This document shows positions 16,217 through 24,325 of a stretch of 64,000 nucleotides of DNA, in pieces. The notes under the pieces were generated by a model. It did no database searches, was not told where the DNA came from, and saw only the letters and a list, made by a program, of their open reading frames with translations. Source of the DNA: Pedobacter gandavensis (GTDB lineage: Bacteria; Bacteroidota; Bacteroidia; Sphingobacteriales; Sphingobacteriaceae). Every line of letters begins with the position of its first letter. Position 1 is the first letter of the stretch. The DNA lies in contig NZ_WNXC01000001.1 of assembly GCF_014172405.1 (NCBI RefSeq), positions 682,001 to 746,000 on the forward strand. The letters run 5' to 3'. The translations under genes and the position numbers were made by a program.

Positions 16217-18799
16217 TTATTTCTTTGCTACTGTTTTCTTTTTTGCAGGTGCTTTTGCCGCTTTTGTAGTGGTTTTTGCTGCTGCTTTTTTCTTGGTTGC
16301 TTTAGGTTCAAACGCATTTGGAACCTGCTCAACAATTAGTTTTTTTACTTCTTCCAGAGAAACTGAAGCCAGGTCTTCCGGAGTATATTTCTCACCTGTA
16401 GCCGGGTTTTTACCAAGTTTCAGCATGTCTTTACCGAAACGGATGAAAGGTCCCCATCTGCCGTTTTCAATGGCAATTTTCTCATCATTCCATTGCTGAA
16501 TGAATCTGTTTGCCTCTTTCTCTACCTTTTTACTAATCAGCTCATTGATGTCTGCAGTAGAAAGCTCGTCGAAGTTGTATGCTTTAGGTACATTGATAAA
16601 CAAGTCGTTCCATTTGATGAAAGGACCGAAACGGCCTTTGCCTTTAGTAACCGGTAAACCTTCATAATGTGCAACTGGAGCATCAGCAGTAATTTTCTCC
16701 TGAATAATTTCTATGGCGCGGTCTCTATCTACTGATAAAGGCTCTTCGTTTTTAGGAATAGAGATGTAAGTGTCACCCCATTTCACGTAAGGACCAAAAC
16801 GGCCTACACCTACGGAAACTTCTTTACCTTCGTAATCTTCCAGCTGGAAAGGAAGTTTGAATTGCTCTAGAGCGTCCTCAAGGGTTACTGTCGCAACTGA
16901 TTGAGATTTAGCTAAACTCGCATAACGCGGTTTTTCCTCATCGTCATTCTGACCGATTTGCACCAATGGACCAAATTTACCAACTTTAGCATAGACGTTC
17001 TTTCCCGAAACAGGATCCACACCTAATAAGCGCTCTCCGTTTGCACGTTCCGCGGTTTCTAAAGTAGTTTCTACTTCCTGGTGGAAAGGTGTGTAGAAGG
17101 AGTGGAGCATTTTAGTCCATTCCTGCAGACCTTGCGCGATCTCATCAAATTCCTTCTCTACATTCGCAGTAAAGTTAAAATCGACAATCCCTTTAAAGTG
17201 TTCTACCAGGAAGTCATTTACAACTTCACCTATATCTGTTGGGAAGAGTTTTGATTTCTCTGCACCCGTAATTTCTGTTTTAATCTGTTTGTTAACTGCG
17301 CCGTTAGCCAATACAATTGACGTAAAGGAACGCTGGCGACCATCACGATCTTCTTTGACCACATAACCACGGTTTTGAATCGTAGAAATTGTTGGTGCAT
17401 AAGTAGATGGACGACCGATTCCCAGTTCTTCCAGTTTTTTAATCATGCTGGCCTCTGTGTACCTTGCTGGCGGACGGGAGAAACGTTCTGTAGCATTCAT
17501 TTCTCTTAAGGTAAGTTCCTGGCCTTTGGCCAATGGAGGCAGCATATTGCTGTCTTCAGAATCTTCCAGATCATCGTCGTCACTGGATTCCAGGTAAACT
17601 TTTAGGAAACCGTCAAATTTCAATACTTCACCTTCGGCAACTAAATGCTCCTTGCGGGTACTGATGGCAATTTGTGCAGTTGTTTTTTCAAACTGAGCCT
17701 CAGACATCTGAGAGGCAATAGCGCGTTTCCAGATCAATTCATACAAACGTTGTTCTGAACTGTCTCCGGTAACGGTATGGTGATTGAAATAAGTAGGGCG
17801 GATGGCCTCGTGAGCTTCTTGTGCGCCTGCAGATTTCGTTTTATAAGTTCTTTGGTGGTGGTATTTTTCTCCCCATGCAGAGTTGATTTCCGCTGCTGCT
17901 GCTTGCAATGCGGTTTCCGATAAATTTACGGAATCGGTACGCATATAAGTGATACGTCCACTTTCATACAGTCTTTGCGCGATTTGCATCGTTCTCGATA
18001 CCGAATATCCCAATTTACGGGATGCTTCCTGTTGCAAGGTTGACGTTGTAAATGGAGGAGCAGGGTTTCTTTTTGCAGGTCTGGTTTCTAAACTCGCCAC
18101 GCTAAATCCAGCCTGGATACAGTCGTTTAAGAATTTCTCTGCATCTGCTTCTTTTTCAAAACGTTGTGGAAGTTCTGCTTTAACCACTTCTTTACCTTTT
18201 CCAGTACTGAATTGTGCAGATACCTTAAATGCAGCAGTTGCATTAAATTTATTGACTTCTCTTTCTCTATCTACAATTAGACGTACAGCTACTGACTGTA
18301 CACGTCCTGCTGACAAAGATGGCTTGATCTTTTTCCATAATACCGGAGAAAGTTCAAAACCTACCAATCTATCCAATACACGGCGTGCTTGTTGAGCATT
18401 TACCAGATTATAATCGATTGTCCGCGGATTTTCTATCGCCTTTAATATTGCAGGCTTAGTGATCTCATGGAATACAATACGTTTGGTTTTATTTTCTTTA
18501 AGTCCTAAGGTCTCAAATAAGTGCCAGGAAATCGCTTCCCCTTCACGGTCCTCATCGGACGCTAGCCATACCATTTCGGCTTCCTTGGCTAACTTCTTAA
18601 GTTCGGCTACTACATGCTTTTTATCGGCAGGGACCTCATAGGTCTGCGCGAAATTATTGGCCACATCGATGCCCATATCCCCTTTAACCAAATCCCGGAT
18701 GTGTCCGTAACTTGATTTAACAAGGAAATCTTTTCCTAAATACCCTTCAATGGTTTTAGCTTTTGCGGGTGACTCAACTATTAATAAATTCTTCGCCAT
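16217..18799 (-). CDS. topA: DNA topoisomerase I (type IA)
   Basis: An 860-residue cytosolic enzyme that relaxes negative supercoils. The Toprim domain opens with VESPAKAKTIEGYLG and has the acidic metal-binding triad in ASDEDREGE (80-88). The catalytic tyrosine is Y285 in GRITYMRTDS. Instead of zinc-ribbon cysteine modules, the C-terminal third carries repeated GKFGPLVQIG / GRFGPYVKWG / GRFGPFIKW / GRWGPFIRFG units, the zinc-free topoisomerase C-terminal repeats seen in Bacteroidota. The last 25 residues are a Lys/Ala/Thr tail likely to contact DNA. It probably heads an operon with the small unknown gene, A2M and pbpC. Confidence 0.96.
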   Translation of the reverse strand: MAKNLLIVESPAKAKTIEGYLGKDFLVKSSYGHIRDLVKGDMGIDVANNFAQTYEVPADKKHVVAELKKLAKEAEMVWLASDEDREGEAISWHLFETLGLKENKTKRIVFHEITKPAILKAIENPRTIDYNLVNAQQARRVLDRLVGFELSPVLWKKIKPSLSAGRVQSVAVRLIVDREREVNKFNATAAFKVSAQFSTGKGKEVVKAELPQRFEKEADAEKFLNDCIQAGFSVASLETRPAKRNPAPPFTTSTLQQEASRKLGYSVSRTMQIAQRLYESGRITYMRTDSVNLSETALQAAAAEINSAWGEKYHHQRTYKTKSAGAQEAHEAIRPTYFNHHTVTGDSSEQRLYELIWKRAIASQMSEAQFEKTTAQIAISTRKEHLVAEGEVLKFDGFLKVYLESSDDDDLEDSEDSNMLPPLAKGQELTLREMNATERFSRPPARYTEASMIKKLEELGIGRPSTYAPTISTIQNRGYVVKEDRDGRQRSFTSIVLANGAVNKQIKTEITGAEKSKLFPTDIGEVVNDFLVEHFKGIVDFNFTANVEKEFDEIAQGLQEWTKMLHSFYTPFHQEVETTLETAERANGERLLGVDPVSGKNVYAKVGKFGPLVQIGQNDDEEKPRYASLAKSQSVATVTLEDALEQFKLPFQLEDYEGKEVSVGVGRFGPYVKWGDTYISIPKNEEPLSVDRDRAIEIIQEKITADAPVAHYEGLPVTKGKGRFGPFIKWNDLFINVPKAYNFDELSTADINELISKKVEKEANRFIQQWNDEKIAIENGRWGPFIRFGKDMLKLGKNPATGEKYTPEDLASVSLEEVKKLIVEQVPNAFEPKATKKKAAAKTTTKAAKAPAKKKTVAKK

Positions 18800-18815
18800 T
18801 CAGAACGTTTTTCTG

Positions 18816-18846
18816 CAAATAAAGCTATAAATAAAGCTAATTTCAA
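18816..18846 (-). promoter_or_regulatory. candidate topA promoter
   Basis: Read on the minus strand: TTG (complement of 18844-18846), a 20-base spacer, then TTTATTTG (complement of 18816-18823), one mismatch from TAnnTTTG. The box ends 16 bases before the topA ATG. Confidence 0.5.
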
Positions 18847-19156
18847 AATCCGACACTAGTTTTATAGTAAATAAATTTGAAAAAGCCTCATTTTATCCTA
18901 TATAAAGTGGTGATATCTAGCTTATTTATGGGCTTTATCCGTTGTATAGTGTTTTTTTGATAAAAAAATGGTTCTAAGCTCAGGCATGTCAATTGAAAGT
19001 GTATTTGAGATATTTCGGTCCTAAACGAGGTATTCCGTTCCTGCATATCTTTAATGAATGCAAATATTTCCGTTTTATCTACTAAGTATGGCTTCCATTT
19101 TCTTCCGAATCAGATCAAAGCTATTGTAGTTTTTTAGCAACTTTTAATGTCATAAA

Positions 19157-19189
19157 TTGGGACAAACAATCTTTTTGTGCTTAACTTCG
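19157..19189 (+). promoter_or_regulatory. candidate glutathione peroxidase promoter
   Basis: TTG at 19157-19159, a 22-base spacer, then TAACTTCG at 19182-19189, one mismatch from TAnnTTTG. The leader to the ATG at 19214 would be under 20 bases. Confidence 0.5.
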
Positions 19190-19213
19190 TTTATACATTA
19201 AAAATATCAAACT

Positions 19214-19726
19214 ATGAATACATTATTAATATTACTGAGCCTGATCTTTACGCCACCGGCAAAAAGCATCTATGACTTTAGCTTTAAAACCATCGATGGT
19301 AAAGAGCTGAAGTTATCGAAATTCAAAGGAAAGAAGATCTTGATCGTGAACACGGCATCTAAATGTGGCTATACACCGCAATATGAGGAGCTGGAAAAAT
19401 TAAGCAAGCAATACGGTAAAAATGTAGTGTTAATCGGATTTCCAGCTGGAAACTTCGGTGGACAAGAGTTAGCAACCAATGCAGAGATTCAAGATTTCTG
19501 TAAAAAGAATTTTGGCGTTACCTTTTTATTAAGCGAGAAAGTGAGTGTAAAAGGAGATGACATGAATCCATTGTTCAAATACCTGACCACTGCTGCAAAC
19601 CCTGATTTCACTGGTGATATCAATTGGAACTTTGAAAAGTTCTTAATTAATGAAAAAGGAGAATTGGTACACCGTTTCCGTTCGAAAGTGAAACCTTTAA
19701 GCGAAGAGATCACCAAAAACTTTTAA
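19214..19726 (+). CDS. exported glutathione peroxidase family protein
   Basis: A 170-residue thiol peroxidase that reduces hydroperoxides, in bacteria usually with thioredoxin as donor. The N-terminus MNTLLILLSLIFTPP is a short hydrophobic export signal or anchor. The peroxidatic cysteine is C51 in NTASKCGYTPQYEEL, in place of selenocysteine. The downstream cysteine in IQDFCKKNFGVTF corresponds to the resolving cysteine of thioredoxin-dependent forms. WNFEKFLI keeps the catalytic Trp-Asn. The usual FPCNQFGGQE block reads FPAGNFGGQE, so the extra Cys and the catalytic-tetrad Gln are replaced by Ala and Asn. Monocistronic with its own promoter and terminator. Confidence 0.92.
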   Translation: MNTLLILLSLIFTPPAKSIYDFSFKTIDGKELKLSKFKGKKILIVNTASKCGYTPQYEELEKLSKQYGKNVVLIGFPAGNFGGQELATNAEIQDFCKKNFGVTFLLSEKVSVKGDDMNPLFKYLTTAANPDFTGDINWNFEKFLINEKGELVHRFRSKVKPLSEEITKNF

Positions 19727-19748
19727 GACCTTTTGACAATTTTATTTG

Positions 19749-19777
19749 AACCTGTTTCCTTCGAGACAGGTTTTTTT
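19749..19777 (+). terminator. intrinsic terminator of the glutathione peroxidase gene
   Basis: A 10-base-pair stem with one G-U pair (19749-19758 with 19763-19772), loop CTTC, followed by seven T. Confidence 0.85.
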
Positions 19778-19801
19778 ATGGATTAAATTTTGGGCCTGAT
19801 C

Positions 19802-20149
19802 TTATAAGAAGTAATTCCTCCATTTCACAACACCACCTTTTAAGCTATAGATGTGTTTTTCCTGGCCGTACTTCTCGTGTAGCGCCTCTGCCGCAGCAAC
19901 ACTACGTATACCATGTTGACAGATGAAGACAATGTTTTCCTCAGCAATATCCATAGCTAGAAATTCTGCAAATTCAGACATGGGCACTTTTTTGAAGATT
20001 ACCTCATTTAGTACAGGGAATTCATGACGCTCTCTTACATCAATAAGCAAGGTTGATCTTTCTTGTTGAATTGCAGTTAATTGCTCAGCATCAATTTCCG
20101 TATACCCTTTAATCATTTCAGCGGTATTGTGGTGTTCCATTTCCATCAT
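19802..20149 (-). CDS. single-domain rhodanese-like protein
   Basis: A 115-residue cytosolic rhodanese-fold protein that may transfer or carry sulfur. The active-site loop is CQHGIRS with C77 as persulfide-forming cysteine, preceded by LLIDVRERHEF, the CH2A-like motif, and followed by LKGGVVKWRN. The six-residue loop fits sulfurtransferases rather than phosphatases. M1, M2 or M4 could be the start; the His-rich leader EHHN is not part of the fold. Monocistronic, converging on the peroxidase gene. Confidence 0.9.
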   Translation of the reverse strand: MMEMEHHNTAEMIKGYTEIDAEQLTAIQQERSTLLIDVRERHEFPVLNEVIFKKVPMSEFAEFLAMDIAEENIVFICQHGIRSVAAAEALHEKYGQEKHIYSLKGGVVKWRNYFL

Positions 20150-20281
20150 GCAAATTTACCGTTTAAATACGAGTTTTGTTTAGTTCTTATATAAATAGAT
20201 GATATGTCCTGGGCTGAATGATAGTGTTAAAAAAAGTTAAATGGCTGTTTTAAAGATACTCTGGTTAGTATCTTGGCAGAG

Positions 20282-21004
20282 ATGAACTTAAAATTCGCTT
20301 TCAGGATTATATTTATCTTCCTATTTAACCCATTCACTTATAGCCTGGCACAAACTGTTAAGCGGATAGGTGGTGCTATTTTACAGGATGGCACAAAAGC
20401 AAGTATAGAGCAGGTAGAAGTTCGCAACCAGCGCAGTGGCCAAATGGTTTACTCTGATAAACTTGGAAGATTTGAATTGATCAGTAACATTGGTGACACC
20501 CTGGAAATACAAAGGATAGGATATCAACCTCAGAAAACTGTCGTTCAGAATTTCACTAATTTGATCATACGACTTAAACTCAGTAATCGCCTTAAAGAAG
20601 TGGTAATCACCGGTAAACTTGCTTCACAAAACTTCAGGGAGATCAGTACGGCCTATAGTAAGGAAAAGGGTATTTTCTATGGCGGAAAACCACCGCTTAG
20701 GCTTTTATCACCTTTTGGCGGGAGTCCTGTTACCTTTTTTTACGAGCTTTTAGGAAAGGATGGTCGCAGAGTAAGGCGATTAAATCAACTGGCTAAACAA
20801 GCTGCAGAAGCAGAAGAAATTGACAGGCATTTTAATGACCTCATTATTCAGCAGACTATACCTATAGACAGTGCTCAGCTGGAAGAATTCAAATTGAACT
20901 ATACTCCGAAACTGGATAAGCTTAAGCAATGGTCGCGGTATGATGTGGCGAATTATATAAAAATCTCATTTGAAGAATTTAAGAAAAGAAACCGGGTTAA
21001 TTGA
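20282..21004 (+). CDS. exported protein with carboxypeptidase-regulatory-like domain
   Basis: I chose the ATG at 20282 (240 residues) over an in-frame TTG nine bases upstream because it opens directly into the signal peptide MNLKFAFRIIFIFLFNPF, ending near SLAQ. Residues about 25-110 form a CarboxypepD_reg-like beta-sandwich (GGAILQDGTKASIEQVEV ... GRFELISNIGDTLEI ... IGYQPQKTVV), the fold found at the N-terminus of SusC proteins and alone in many Bacteroidota envelope proteins. The C-terminal half is helical and charged, with no known domain. Probably periplasmic or outer-membrane associated. A 44-base gap separates it from the next gene, which has its own promoter. Confidence 0.82.
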   Translation: MNLKFAFRIIFIFLFNPFTYSLAQTVKRIGGAILQDGTKASIEQVEVRNQRSGQMVYSDKLGRFELISNIGDTLEIQRIGYQPQKTVVQNFTNLIIRLKLSNRLKEVVITGKLASQNFREISTAYSKEKGIFYGGKPPLRLLSPFGGSPVTFFYELLGKDGRRVRRLNQLAKQAAEAEEIDRHFNDLIIQQTIPIDSAQLEEFKLNYTPKLDKLKQWSRYDVANYIKISFEEFKKRNRVN

Positions 21005-21028
21005 TTTGGCTACCTTAGTATAATTTTG
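21001..21028 (+). promoter_or_regulatory. Bacteroidota promoter for the AcfC-like gene
   Basis: TTG at 21001-21003, a 17-base spacer, then TAATTTTG at 21021-21028, a full TAnnTTTG match, 20 bases before the ATG at 21049. Confidence 0.6.
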
Positions 21029-21048
21029 TTCTATTTAAAATATCATAT

Positions 21049-21801
21049 ATGAAAAGTTTATTGAAGGAAATAGCCTTATCAGTAACATTGCTTGCCTCAA
21101 CTACCTTGGTAAATGCACAGACAGACACGATATATGTTTATGGTCCTGGCGGACCGCTTTCTGCAATGAAAGCTTGTGCTGTACAATTTACAGCAATTAC
21201 AAAAACTCCTGTTAAGGTAGTAGGTGGGCCAGAAAGTAAATGGTTAGCCAGCGCAGAAAAAAATGCTGATATCATTTATGGTGGTGCAGAATACATGCTA
21301 ACTCAGTTTATACAAGCCCACCCCAACATGGTAAACGAAGCCAGCAGGACGGCTTTGTATCAAAGACGAGCAGCAATTTTAGTGAGACCGGGTAATCCTA
21401 AAAAGATCAATTCGATACGGGATTTAATACGAAAAGGAATTAAAATACTCGATGTAAATGGTGCAGGACAGCTCGGACTATGGGAAGACATTGCTGGGAA
21501 AGAGAATTTGATTGCTCCAATACAAAAAAACATTGGACAATCTTTTGCCAATACTGCCTTAGGTATCGAAGGCTGGAAAACCGATCGTAGTTTTGATGCC
21601 TGGATTACCTATGCTTCATGGCATAAAAATCTTAAGGACATCACGATGATTGTAGAATTTCCAGTTTCATTACGTGTGTATCGCGGTACACCTGTTGTAC
21701 TTACACAAAATAAGAAGAACACTGGGAATGCTCAAAAATTCGTCGATTTTCTAAAGAGCCCGGCAGGACACCGGATATTTCAAAAATGGGGATGGGAGTA
21801 A
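21049..21801 (+). CDS. AcfC-like periplasmic solute-binding protein
   Basis: A 250-residue exported protein with signal peptide (about 1-24, ending in VNAQ). The mature part is one periplasmic-binding-protein fold of the ModA/sulfate-binding type. IYVYGPGGPLSAMKACAVQF at its start, NADIIYGGAEYML and RRAAILVRPGNPKKI are typical of the AcfC (accessory colonisation factor) group. It ends in FVDFLKSPAGHRIFQKWGW, the usual closing helix. No ABC permease or ATPase gene is adjacent, so it is either an orphan binder using a remote transporter or a sensor or adhesin-like protein. The ligand, perhaps a small oxyanion, is not deducible. Confidence 0.85.
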   Translation: MKSLLKEIALSVTLLASTTLVNAQTDTIYVYGPGGPLSAMKACAVQFTAITKTPVKVVGGPESKWLASAEKNADIIYGGAEYMLTQFIQAHPNMVNEASRTALYQRRAAILVRPGNPKKINSIRDLIRKGIKILDVNGAGQLGLWEDIAGKENLIAPIQKNIGQSFANTALGIEGWKTDRSFDAWITYASWHKNLKDITMIVEFPVSLRVYRGTPVVLTQNKKNTGNAQKFVDFLKSPAGHRIFQKWGWE

Positions 21802-21822
21802 GCTGTTTATGATACGAAAACT

Positions 21823-22662
21823 CTACTTGTCTGGGATTTTTAACTTTGGGGCTGATTGTAACCGAGATTTTAACTTTGCGTTTAACCTGGAATGTCCCTG
21901 ATTCTTAATGGTAGTTTTTACTTTGCTAACCTGATTTATCTTGGCAACGGCTTGTTTTTTTACGATTCTATTAGCACTCGTATTTGTACTTAAATGATCT
22001 ACCAAAGCTGCCTCCTTCAATTCGTTTTGATGGATACTACCCGCATACACACTGTCTGAAACTTCAGTCGCATCATCATTAATAAAGGAAATATAAGCCT
22101 CTATACGTTCATGGACAAGGTTAGGGTCAATTTGAATGCGATGTTTTCCTTCATGTCTGTGGGATCCACTGAGACAAGAAGTGGTTTGTCCCTGATCTGG
22201 CCAATAAAGTAGTATCATCGCCCGATCGTTTCTATTTTTCCATGGGAGATCAGCAGGTACCTCCCAGGTAAATTCAATTTCTGTCTCTATAAGTTGGATT
22301 TGAGGGCTTTCAGCCTTTAATAAGCTACCCATACTCACCATAGCTTTTGGGTAATCCAGCTGTGCATTTGGATACTCACCACTTACAGCGTGTTTTTTAT
22401 TATAGGAAACGGCCTCATTGTAATAGTTTCTGTCCGTACCAACAACTTTAAGTCGGAAACCCAATCTTATAAATTGATCAATAGGCCTTAAAAACTTGTT
22501 GACGATCGTCATGCGGTCACAATTGATTTTTCTGGCAGAACTGAGGGGCCTGGTACTATGCCCAATCGTTCTGATAACGTTTTTTCCGTTCAGTTCATAG
22601 CCGACTAAATTACCTACGCGGCCATAAAATCCACCAAATAATCCGTTTTTTAAACTTCCCAT
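21823..22662 (-). CDS. DUF6266-like protein with basic C-terminal extension
   Basis: I start at the ATG at 22662 (279 residues) because MGSLKNGLFGGFYGRVGNLVGY is the usual family opening; an upstream in-frame ATG would add 26 residues of unlike composition. Following NGKNVIRTIG and the strand-rich middle (FTWEVPADLPWKNRNDRAMILLYW) match the family as I remember it in Pedobacter and Flavobacteria. The function is unknown. The region after about residue 200 is a Lys/Asn/Ser-rich extension (KVKTTIKNQGHSRLNAKLKSR) that looks disordered and nucleic-acid- or polymer-binding. No signal peptide. Monocistronic and minus-strand between plus-strand genes. Confidence 0.75.
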   Translation of the reverse strand: MGSLKNGLFGGFYGRVGNLVGYELNGKNVIRTIGHSTRPLSSARKINCDRMTIVNKFLRPIDQFIRLGFRLKVVGTDRNYYNEAVSYNKKHAVSGEYPNAQLDYPKAMVSMGSLLKAESPQIQLIETEIEFTWEVPADLPWKNRNDRAMILLYWPDQGQTTSCLSGSHRHEGKHRIQIDPNLVHERIEAYISFINDDATEVSDSVYAGSIHQNELKEAALVDHLSTNTSANRIVKKQAVAKINQVSKVKTTIKNQGHSRLNAKLKSRLQSAPKLKIPDK

Positions 22663-23052
22663 AGCGCTGTTGTTGATTGGTAAGCAATGTGTTGTGATTG
22701 GTAAGGTAGTTAATAAGTTCGGTATTCTATCAGGATGCATAAAAATTGTGAGTAGGGTAAATCCATAGTTATGAGGTCATTAAAACATAGTTAAATGGTC
22801 ATTTAGACCTATTAAGGATTAATCAACCATTAATTAAAGATGAATTAATAACGGTAGAAAATAGACGTCATTTCAAGCACATCACGGATGGAGTCCGAGC
22901 GTAATTTGATGGGATCGTCCTTGTGTTTGCAGCGGCTATGATTATAAACTGCTGGTTGAATAGCGAAATTTAAAATAAAGCGATCATGAGATTTTATCAG
23001 AACAATGGGAGCTGATTCGTGTTACAAGGATTAATAACCGAAAAAGAAATGT
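22663..23052. other. 390-base intergenic region
   Basis: Divergent region between the DUF6266-like gene and corA. It has GGTCATT twice (about 22772 and 22797) but nothing I can call a promoter or riboswitch with confidence, and no reading frame. Confidence 0.5.
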
Positions 23053-23943
23053 ATGATCAACAATTTTACTGAACATCAGGGATTTGAATGGATTGATTTA
23101 ATTGATCCCACAGCAGAAGAGCTTACAGGAGTAGCTGAAAAATACAACTTACATCCTGCATTGGTAAACGATTGTCTTCAACCTGACCATTTGCCAAAAT
23201 ATGAAAGAATGGAAGATTATGCTTTCATTATATTTAGAATCCATACCCATAATAACGTAGTTGAAGCTGATACTGTTCAGGAGTTGACCCATAAAATTGC
23301 CTTTTTCTATTCCTCTCGTTTTATCATCACCGTTCATAGGCGGAATCACGATTTAATCCTGCCGATTGTGGAACTCGTCAAGCATGAAAAATGCAGCAAC
23401 ACCCTTGATCTTTTGAACTTATTGATTAGTGCCTGTTTGAATACCTATACAGAACCATTAAGTAAGTTGGCTAAAGCTGTTGATTATTATGAAGAAGTCG
23501 TTTTCTTAAGGCCTAAGAAAGCACCATTATTAAAGGGACTTTATTATTTGAAACGTAAAACTGATTTATTGAAAAGGATGTTGATCTTGTCTTTTGACAT
23601 CATTGATGCTTTGGATTCCCAGGAAGGAAACGTGAACACCCGAGACACCAGAGATCTCTATGTGAAGCATCAAAGTATTCTAGATGCACTTTTTGAAAAT
23701 ATCCACCAATTACTTGCCATATACTTTTCCGTTTCTTCTCAGAAAACCAATGAAACTATGCGCATACTTACTATTTTTTCAGTTTTTTTTATGCCCCTAA
23801 CGTTTATTGTTGGGGTATATGGAATGAACTTTGAATTTATGCCAGAGTTGAAATGGGAGATGGGATATCCAGGTGTGATGGCGATGATGGTGTTGGTTAC
23901 CATAGCGATCTACTTTTGGTTTAAAAGAAAAGGATGGTTGTAA
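23053..23943 (+). CDS. CorA-family divalent metal ion transporter (paralogue 1)
   Basis: A 296-residue inner-membrane Mg2+ (or Co2+/Ni2+) channel subunit. A long cytosolic N-terminal domain, rich in helices, leads to two C-terminal membrane helices. The signature GMN is at 257-259 (VGVYGMNFEFMPELKW), and the C-terminus ends in the short basic FKRKGWL. The sequence begins with IDLIDPTAEELTGVAEKY, typical of the shorter CorA clade. The protein is clearly different from the second CorA at 42164-43282, so the genome carries at least two. Monocistronic; the terminator overlaps the stop codon. Confidence 0.93.
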   Translation: MINNFTEHQGFEWIDLIDPTAEELTGVAEKYNLHPALVNDCLQPDHLPKYERMEDYAFIIFRIHTHNNVVEADTVQELTHKIAFFYSSRFIITVHRRNHDLILPIVELVKHEKCSNTLDLLNLLISACLNTYTEPLSKLAKAVDYYEEVVFLRPKKAPLLKGLYYLKRKTDLLKRMLILSFDIIDALDSQEGNVNTRDTRDLYVKHQSILDALFENIHQLLAIYFSVSSQKTNETMRILTIFSVFFMPLTFIVGVYGMNFEFMPELKWEMGYPGVMAMMVLVTIAIYFWFKRKGWL

Positions 23944-23957
23944 AACCATCCCTTTTC
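23928..23957 (+). terminator. intrinsic terminator overlapping the corA stop codon
   Basis: Arms AAAAGGATGG (23928-23937) and CCATCCCTTTT (23946-23956) with one bulged C. The stop codon lies in the loop. Confidence 0.7.
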
Positions 23958-24325
23958 TGGTTGAGGCGTATTGAATGAATTATATATTATAATCTGTATT
24001 CCAGTAGGAATTGTGATCCAGATTCTTTTGCTGTTATTTCTGACAAACATACTGCTTGCACCTCTTCTTTTTCCCACCCGAAGGGGTAGGTTTGAAAATA
24101 ATACAGCTAAATTGACACTACCCATATGGGTGGGTTTTCTTGTAACTGGCTGTTGTGTAGTTTGTTGTGTTTTTTTGGTTTGAGGTGAATAAAAGAGGTT
24201 CAATTGAATGCTGAAGAAAAATGATTTAGGAGGATATGGAAGAAAATATCACCACAAGGTTATTACACGTAGAATAAGGGAAAAAAGGTTAATTTTAGCG
24301 TTTAAAATAGCCGCTTCCAGTTTTA
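23944..24325. other. 382-base gap between corA and the 7TMR-DISM regulator
   Basis: Contains one possible small membrane-protein gene at 23971-24183 (listed separately). The rest (24184-24325) is AT-rich without a clear promoter box. A 73-codon frame at 24208 overlapping the next gene has no family resemblance. Confidence 0.5.
23971..24183 (+). CDS. possible small two-helix membrane protein (TTG start)
   Basis: A 70-residue frame with two strongly hydrophobic segments (about 5-32 and 52-70) separated by a polar loop PTRRGRFENNTAK. The composition is what a real small membrane protein would have, and the C-terminal VTGCCVVCCVFLV is notable. However, the only possible start is TTG, there is no clear ribosome-binding site, and an ATG four bases in opens a different short frame. 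It follows a terminator, so it would need its own promoter, which I do not see. Confidence 0.35.
   Translation: MNELYIIICIPVGIVIQILLLLFLTNILLAPLLFPTRRGRFENNTAKLTLPIWVGFLVTGCCVVCCVFLV

Larger units (their letters stand above)
18800..19213. other. 414-base divergent intergenic region
   Basis: Lies between topA (minus) and the glutathione peroxidase gene (plus). It is AT-rich and carries promoter candidates at both ends (18816-18846 minus, 19157-19189 plus). No reading frame or RNA gene is evident in between. Confidence 0.65.

Noticed and set aside
17949..18395. 148-codon plus-strand frame within topA
   Set aside because: Antisense to a fully conserved topA region, with no family resemblance and no own promoter.
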